Assembly: GCA_041653635.1 (NCBI GenBank) | Contig: JBAZFC010000001.1 | Coordinates: 963,569-1,027,568 of the forward strand | DNA length: 64,000 bases | From: CAIXOA01 sp041653635 | Lineage (GTDB): Archaea; Micrarchaeota; Micrarchaeia; Anstonellales; Bilamarchaeaceae | Reading direction: 5' to 3' | In this document: positions 59,415 to 64,000 of the stretch, one piece after another | Layout of the letters: each line of letters starts with the position of its first letter | How positions within the stretch are numbered: the stretch's first letter is position 1 | Translations under genes and position numbers: made by a program | The notes under the pieces: generated by a model | Told to the model about the DNA's origin: nothing | Database searches by the model: none | What the model saw: the letters and a program-made list of their open reading frames with translations, nothing else

Positions 59415-60593
59415 TCAGGCGACTACGTCAAGGTCCCTCGCCTTGCCCTGGATGTTGAACCTCTTGCACTCCAGCTCCATCGCGGAATACAGGACGTGCT
59501 CGTTGCCCAGTTTCGCGTGCGCCGGGTAGTTGGCGAGCGTGGTCTCCGCGATTATCGGTGCCTGCAAGACCTTCACGCCGAGCTTTGGCTCCCTGTAAAT
59601 AGCGTCGTAGCCAATGTCGAGCAGGTAGAGGTTGCTTATCACCGAAGTCCCGGACTTCACGACCTTGTCGGAAGGCGCCACATAGATTGGCCTGCCGTAG
59701 AGCGTGGCCATCTCCATTCCGAAGTTCGAGCCTCCGCCCTTCCCATCCTGGGTGGGGTTTGTGCTCGCCCTGAATGGATTGTCGCTCGGTTGTACATACC
59801 TCATCTGTGTGCCGTACATGGCGCAGAGGTTGGAATACGTGTCCTCCCCAGTATACCAAACCTGCGTCTTGGGGTCAGCACCTGCCAGCGTGGTGTTGGA
59901 AACTAGGCTCCGGACAATCTTGTCAGAGAGTGCCCTGGCCGTGTTCGAGTTGTGGCTCACATACGCATCAGCGTAAGTCGCAGCGGCATCACGGTCAAGG
60001 CCATAAATATCTGCATCTCCCGCGGTCTCCCCGCAGTTGGTTATTTCTGCGTAGCTCGAGCACACGCGGTCTATGGATTCGATGTTGTTGGATGCGAGCG
60101 TCTCCATGGCTACGTTCATATCCGCATCAAGCGCATACGCGAAGCTCTGCTTGGCCCTTTCCAGGAGTTGTGCCACATCGAAACCGACATCATCCATGGT
60201 TCCAGCGAGCAGCCTCTGGCGTTCCGAGTATTCCATGGTTATGGCCTGCTCTTTGATTCCCACCGTGATTTGCGCCATGGTGGGCTTCACGGAATCAGGC
60301 ACGGCTGCGTTCTCAGCCACGCCAATCCCGGAGTTCTTGAACCTGGTGGTCTGGGCCCTAAAGCCGCTGCGTTTGTACGCGAACTTAGGGAGCAGCCCGA
60401 ACAGGACCGCACTCTCATTCAGTTGCTGGAACACCGAAGCCCCGAATGTCGCGTTGAAGTACCCTGTCGTAGTAGACAAAATGGGTGCATCAGTCTTAGC
60501 GATGTCCCTAATCTCAGCAGGGGACCGCGGGACGTTCCCGTAGTTCTGCTCAATCATTTCCTCCAAGAGCCGTAGGTTTTCTGGGCCGAGCAT
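59415..60593 (-). CDS. Major capsid protein (HK97 fold)
   Basis: 392 aa from the ATG at 60593, preceded by AAGGTGA. The N-arm/delta-like start LRLLEEMIEQNYGNVPRSPAEIRDIAKTD leads to FGASVFQQLNESAVLFGLLPKFAYKRSGFRA, E-loop and spine helix AKQSFAYALDADMNVAMETLA, and a P-domain/A-domain end with AAPSDK-like and LLDIGYDAIYREPKLGV strands. It follows the protease-scaffold gene as in HK97-type viruses. It is the best single marker for tracing the virus family. Confidence 0.85.
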   Translation of the reverse strand: MLGPENLRLLEEMIEQNYGNVPRSPAEIRDIAKTDAPILSTTTGYFNATFGASVFQQLNESAVLFGLLPKFAYKRSGFRAQTTRFKNSGIGVAENAAVPDSVKPTMAQITVGIKEQAITMEYSERQRLLAGTMDDVGFDVAQLLERAKQSFAYALDADMNVAMETLASNNIESIDRVCSSYAEITNCGETAGDADIYGLDRDAAATYADAYVSHNSNTARALSDKIVRSLVSNTTLAGADPKTQVWYTGEDTYSNLCAMYGTQMRYVQPSDNPFRASTNPTQDGKGGGSNFGMEMATLYGRPIYVAPSDKVVKSGTSVISNLYLLDIGYDAIYREPKLGVKVLQAPIIAETTLANYPAHAKLGNEHVLYSAMELECKRFNIQGKARDLDVVA

Positions 60594-60604
60594 ATTTGTC
60601 ACCT

Positions 60605-61933
60605 TTAGTTCTGTTTACCGAGACCTTTCTTCACGATTTCAAGCGTGTCCGCTTTCTTCTCCCCCTTGGCGATTTTCACCGCCTCGTTCGGATTGTCCTT
60701 GTCTTCCGGCTTGATTTTCTGTCCGGGCAGGTCATAGGGCATCTGCCCTTCCGGCCTGGGAACCTGAGTCGCCGTGTCTTCCGCTGACTTGTGGATATCC
60801 CGCACTTCAGCTCCTGCGCCTTTCGCAATCTCCTTGCCGCATTTCTCAACCCCCGCCGCGGAAGTCGCGGGTGATGCCATCGCAGAGAGGAGCTGTATTA
60901 TCTTCTCATTCTGCGCGACAATCTGAGTAAGCATTTCCTTGGACCCATCCCCTCCCGCAGGGGTTTCCTGTTTCTGGGCCTCATCCGGTTTTTTTTCATC
61001 CGGCTTTTTCTCTTCAACTGGAGGAGTAGGTTCCTTTTTCACAATTTCCTCTTTTTTTTGTTCGGGGGGTTTTTCATCAGCCACTTGCTCACCTACCCGC
61101 AGACCTTCACTATCTTTTTTAAGAGTTCCGGTCTTCTCCACGGAGCGCATTATAGTCGCGCAATACGCCTGTGGATTCTCCTTTTCCGGGTTCTTTGCCA
61201 CGCAATCATCGAAATCTTTGTAGCCTGCAAAAGGCTTTTCGATAGTTTCAGATTTGGCTACGATTTCAGATAATTTCTGTTCCTTGTCCGCTGGAGCATT
61301 TTCGTTTTTAGATGGCTCTGAATTCCCATTTTCGATTAGTCTTTTGTGGTCAGAAACCATCTGCTTGATTTGCTCATCCGTGAAGCCCGGGTGCTCCGCG
61401 CGTTCCCGGTCAAATTCAGAACTCTCGTCATACCCGCTGTCCTTCGCGATTGAGGTGACGATGGTTGTGGCCCCAGGGTTGGCCGGCTTGGGCGCGAGCG
61501 AGAACTCCCAGGGCTGGAACCAGTCCGCCACCCTGCCAGGGCCGGATGCTATCCTCCCAGCGGGTGATATCCCCAGATACCTCTTCATCACAAGTCCGTT
61601 CCAGGCTTCATCGTCCGACTGGTAGTCCTTGTAAATCATGCCCTCTATCCACATCGCGGGCTTCTTGTATTTCGGATGCTCCTTCACGAAGCCGTAGTTG
61701 ATTATTTTTCCGACCACTATGTTGGAATGAATAACGTGCAGGGGAGCGCCGCGCTTTATCAGAGTCGGCATGGATTTCATGAAGACCTCAATCGGCATTA
61801 TGTCGCCCTGGTTGTCCCTGATTTCGACAGTTGCCCACGTTTTGAAAATTCGGTCTTCCGAGTTGACTATTGTGAAATCATCATCCAGCATTTCCATGCC
61901 GCTTAGAATCGAAATCGGGGGGGCGTCTTGCAT
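60605..61933 (-). CDS. Prohead protease fused to a scaffold-like region
   Basis: 442 aa. Residues ~20-165 have a prohead-protease-like pattern: TWATVEIRDNQGDIMPIEVF (start), a His in LHVIHSNIVVGKI (about 66) and a Ser in RYLGISPAGR (about 121). Residues ~215-265 contain YKDFDDCVAKNPEKENPQAYCATI, a segment common in phage protease/capsid-associated proteins. The rest (~270-440) is a long E/K/P-rich low-complexity and coiled-coil scaffold-like tail. There is no separate scaffold gene, so cleavage of this tail may serve that role. Confidence 0.8.
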   Translation of the reverse strand: MQDAPPISILSGMEMLDDDFTIVNSEDRIFKTWATVEIRDNQGDIMPIEVFMKSMPTLIKRGAPLHVIHSNIVVGKIINYGFVKEHPKYKKPAMWIEGMIYKDYQSDDEAWNGLVMKRYLGISPAGRIASGPGRVADWFQPWEFSLAPKPANPGATTIVTSIAKDSGYDESSEFDRERAEHPGFTDEQIKQMVSDHKRLIENGNSEPSKNENAPADKEQKLSEIVAKSETIEKPFAGYKDFDDCVAKNPEKENPQAYCATIMRSVEKTGTLKKDSEGLRVGEQVADEKPPEQKKEEIVKKEPTPPVEEKKPDEKKPDEAQKQETPAGGDGSKEMLTQIVAQNEKIIQLLSAMASPATSAAGVEKCGKEIAKGAGAEVRDIHKSAEDTATQVPRPEGQMPYDLPGQKIKPEDKDNPNEAVKIAKGEKKADTLEIVKKGLGKQN

Positions 61934-61971
61934 GGCCTGCGCTCTTCCACATTTTTTTTAAACCCATGCAA

Positions 61972-62409
61972 TCAAAGCGAACCGTACTTTTCGATTGCTT
62001 TGTTCATGGCCGGCCGCAGGAAAGGCTTCTCCTTGATGCCCTCCCTGGCTATCTTGCGGGCCACCAGGAACGCGACCCTCCGCGCGTCCTTGGCGGACAG
62101 CCCGAACTTCATCCTGCACCACTCATCGAGCACGTGCGGGGGCAGGTTGTGGGGTATGGTTCCGTACTCCACAAAATCGGCATAGGGGGCGTTGTACGTA
62201 ATGGATTTGGTGAGCCTCTTGGTCTTGTCCACGGTCACGTTTCCGAACAGGTCCCCGCTCACCCCGAAGGAATTGTTTTTGACTATGTTCTGCTGAGATT
62301 CGGTGAATATGAAATCTATGATTTCGTTGAGCCGGTCGCTCATCTCATCCTCCAGTATGCGCCTGGTCTCGCGCACGTTATCCTTGTTTATTTCTCTCTG
62401 CCTCGCCAT
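61972..62409 (-). CDS. HK97 gp10-like neck / tail-completion protein
   Basis: 145 aa from the ATG at 62409. SITYNAPYADFVEYGTIPHNLPP (about 85-107) is the conserved Y..fvEyGT..H..P box of gp10-like proteins, followed by the typical KPFLRPAMNKAIEKY end. It is unusual in lying upstream of the protease and not in the neck block. The TTG at 62421 is rejected for lack of need. Confidence 0.83.
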   Translation of the reverse strand: MARQREINKDNVRETRRILEDEMSDRLNEIIDFIFTESQQNIVKNNSFGVSGDLFGNVTVDKTKRLTKSITYNAPYADFVEYGTIPHNLPPHVLDEWCRMKFGLSAKDARRVAFLVARKIAREGIKEKPFLRPAMNKAIEKYGSL

Positions 62410-62410
62410 C

Positions 62411-62923
62411 TCAATCCCCAAAATACCGAATAGGCTGGTGCCGGCAGTTTCCGTGCGGTGTCCAATCCCGCACTTCCCATTTAGGATTATACTTGTGGGC
62501 CTGCTCTCTCACTATTTCCTTGAGGCGCTGCATGGTGACTCCGTTGCGCGTGAGGCGCTTTATCTCTTGGCATACCTTCGTGCTCCTGCCTGGCTGGTAG
62601 GATGGCCCCGCCCACTTGTATAGGTTCTCGCCTTTTGGGTCGTTTATCTTGAACGCGGCCTCTCGAAGTATGGCCCGGATTTCATGGTCCTCGGTTCGTA
62701 CGATTAAGTTCGCCTGCGCGACAGGGACGTTTCCGGATGCGGTGATGCGCTTGATGACTTCCTGGATGCCTTCCTTGTCGCGTATGCCCCTCACGATTTC
62801 CTTGCGCACCTCGTCCGATTGCTTCCGGGTTAGGCCCTTGAACGCACGGCCGTAGATGGCGTCATTAATCAGCTTCTGCTCGGCCTTGGAGGGGATTATG
62901 CCCTTGCCTGGCAGCCTGGGCAT
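62411..62923 (-). CDS. MuF-like minor head protein
   Basis: 170 aa. KEGIQEVIKRITASGNVPVAQANLIVRTEDHEIRAILREAAFK (about 50-92) is the MuF-domain core, with RTE..H.I..a; a late CRHQPIRYFGD end also resembles MuF (GC-RC....P). Minor head proteins of this type enter the capsid and sit at the portal. It directly follows the portal gene by 4 bases. Confidence 0.8.
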   Translation of the reverse strand: MPRLPGKGIIPSKAEQKLINDAIYGRAFKGLTRKQSDEVRKEIVRGIRDKEGIQEVIKRITASGNVPVAQANLIVRTEDHEIRAILREAAFKINDPKGENLYKWAGPSYQPGRSTKVCQEIKRLTRNGVTMQRLKEIVREQAHKYNPKWEVRDWTPHGNCRHQPIRYFGD

Positions 62924-62927
62924 CCCA

Positions 62928-64000
62928 TCACTTCTGTGGCCTCACTGGGGTGCCATCTCCGGGCAGGGCTACGTCCGGGTTGATTGGCGGTGCAGTCATC
63001 GGAGGTTCTTGGGTGGGGTTAGAAGTAGGCTTCTCGCTGAATTTGAATGACCCGTCCGGCTTGCGGCTCACATCGAACCCCATGCTCTGCATGGCCGAGG
63101 CATTCGCAATCTTCAGCCCCTCCTTCTGCAACTCCGCCATCTCGTCCCGCTCCTCAACTGGTGCGAGTATCCAATCCCAATCGGTCACTCCTATCTGGTC
63201 GAGTACCCATCGGGAAACCTTGTTGTGCACGCTTTGGTTGGCTTCGAGCGCCCTGCTGGAGACCGTGACCTGCATGCCCTCGTTGTTCAGCCCTCCGCTC
63301 GCGCTCACATCGTTCTGGAAAATAGGAGATACTCCGAACGGGGCGCCGCACCGGTTTATCATTTCCGTGCGGGCCTCCATGTACTGCATCTCCTCAAGGG
63401 AGCGCATGAAATCCAGGTATTCGAACAGCTTATTCGTGTCCGGAGCTGCGGTGCTCGGGACGAAGAGCGGATATACGCTATGCGGATTAGCCGCGGCTTT
63501 GGCCAGGAAGTCGTCCCAGACCTTGTTCATGCTGTTGATATTGGACGTCCTCACGAGCAGTATGCCTTTCGGGGATTTCTGCCCGGAATAATATTGCCAG
63601 ATGAAGTTGTCCATGCTCAGAAGCGTCTTTATTTTTCCGATGACTGTGAGGGCCATCGGGAAGCCGTAGAAAATGGTCTTGGTGTACCTGGTCGTATGGA
63701 AGACTTCCCCTGCCAGATAGAATACTGCCTTCTCGCCCTCGGTCTTGAAGTACGCCGGGTACAATCTTTTTCCGCACCCGAGCTCACCGCACTTGTACCC
63801 AACCTGCGTCCTGGTCCTGTGCTCGGGGCAGACCAGCATCCTCTGCTCCGAGTAGTAATCATAGCCGGGGCGTCCCTTGCGGTCTATTATCATGCGCAGG
63901 TAGAGCGGGTCCCCGCGCAGCAGCTCTACGGGCTTGGCGGACACTATTTCCCCGTCGTCGTTGTAATAATACTTTTTGAGGAACATGATGTAGCCGTTGT
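62928..64000 (-). CDS. Portal protein, N-terminus outside window
   Basis: The frame is open to the right edge (NGY-I-M-FLKKYYY at the border), so at least 357 residues are visible and the start lies beyond 64000. Portal-type features: EVFHTTRYTKTIFYGFPMALTVIGKIKTLL (clip/stem region), DFMRSLEEMQYMEARTEMINRCGAPFGVSPIF, and a late SRWVLDQIGVTDWDWILAP wing-like segment. A CPEHRTR..YKCGELGCGKRLYP loop gives a likely zinc site. The C-terminus is Pro-rich. Confidence 0.82.
   Translation of the reverse strand, partial: NGYIMFLKKYYYNDDGEIVSAKPVELLRGDPLYLRMIIDRKGRPGYDYYSEQRMLVCPEHRTRTQVGYKCGELGCGKRLYPAYFKTEGEKAVFYLAGEVFHTTRYTKTIFYGFPMALTVIGKIKTLLSMDNFIWQYYSGQKSPKGILLVRTSNINSMNKVWDDFLAKAAANPHSVYPLFVPSTAAPDTNKLFEYLDFMRSLEEMQYMEARTEMINRCGAPFGVSPIFQNDVSASGGLNNEGMQVTVSSRALEANQSVHNKVSRWVLDQIGVTDWDWILAPVEERDEMAELQKEGLKIANASAMQSMGFDVSRKPDGSFKFSEKPTSNPTQEPPMTAPPINPDVALPGDGTPVRPQK

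Larger units (their letters stand above)
42197..64000. mobile_element. Tailed (siphovirus-like, HK97-fold) provirus next to tRNA-Glu, right end outside window
   Basis: From tRNA-Glu onward every gene is of viral type: integrase (+), then a minus-strand operon holding portal, MuF-like, neck, protease, HK97-type capsid, connector, terminator, tail tube, frameshifted tail chaperones, tape measure and tail-tip genes. The gene order follows the standard siphovirus order, with an adhesin block inserted between head and neck genes. Terminase, replication and lysogeny genes and attR must lie right of 64000. The exact left boundary inside tRNA-Glu cannot be fixed without the second repeat. Confidence 0.93.

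Overview
The window reads as an archaeal chromosome. It carries transcription factor B, an Orc1/Cdc6 initiator, archaeal DnaG, an Mre11-like nuclease, class III signal peptides (pilin type), tRNAs without an encoded CCA, and many genes whose TATA-like box lies about 22-32 bases upstream of the start codon, as expected for leaderless mRNAs. Small gene sizes, overlapping operons and many short lipoproteins suggest a DPANN-type lineage such as Micrarchaeota or Diapherotrites. That placement is an inference from gene style, not from a marker-gene search.

Layout. (1) 1-5.7 kb: host genes on the minus strand: a truncated 2-oxoacid:ferredoxin oxidoreductase alpha subunit, a GT2 glycosyltransferase, an Mre11-like nuclease, a GT-B-like protein and a beta-propeller lipoprotein. 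(2) 5808-16218: an AT-richer integrative element in tRNA-Ile(GAU), bounded by perfect 30-bp direct repeats. It carries a type IIG restriction-modification enzyme with a possible nuclease partner, two HEPN-like genes (one with an in-frame TAG), a Panacea-like protein, a four-helix-bundle protein and a 290-base region rich in nested inverted repeats. Its tyrosine integrase is split by the integration: N- and C-terminal parts lie at opposite ends and rejoin in frame across the repeat into 360 aa. (3) 16.3-42.1 kb: host genes: three helical-repeat proteins, carbamate kinase, orc1/cdc6, a CBS - DUF167 - toprim - dnaG - MtaB-like run, a five-gene pilin-like operon, pgk, a CorA-like transporter, secreted lipoproteins, TFB, a serS-methyltransferase pair, an ABC exporter, an MFS protein and tRNA-Glu(CUC). 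(4) 42.2 kb to the end: a tailed provirus (Caudoviricetes, siphovirus-like) beside tRNA-Glu, running beyond the window.

The provirus is almost entirely one tightly packed minus-strand operon. In transcription order it has portal, MuF-like minor head protein, gp10-like neck protein, protease-scaffold, HK97-type capsid protein, two small head proteins, a LamG surface protein, two paralogous fibre-like proteins, a 1,100-residue glycoprotein-like adhesin, a repeat protein, a connector, a tail terminator, the tail tube, tail-assembly chaperones, a short tape measure, distal tail and hub proteins, a transglutaminase-fold protein and tiny membrane proteins. The integrase is divergent. The strongest new observation is a classical A AAA AAC slippery heptamer, followed at once by a stop codon and 7 bases later by a stem-loop, exactly between the two tail-chaperone frames: a programmed -1 frameshift in an archaeal virus.

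The two mobile elements use different strategies. The 10-kb element cuts its own integrase on integration, which tends to lock it in. The tailed provirus keeps an intact integrase next to the tRNA.
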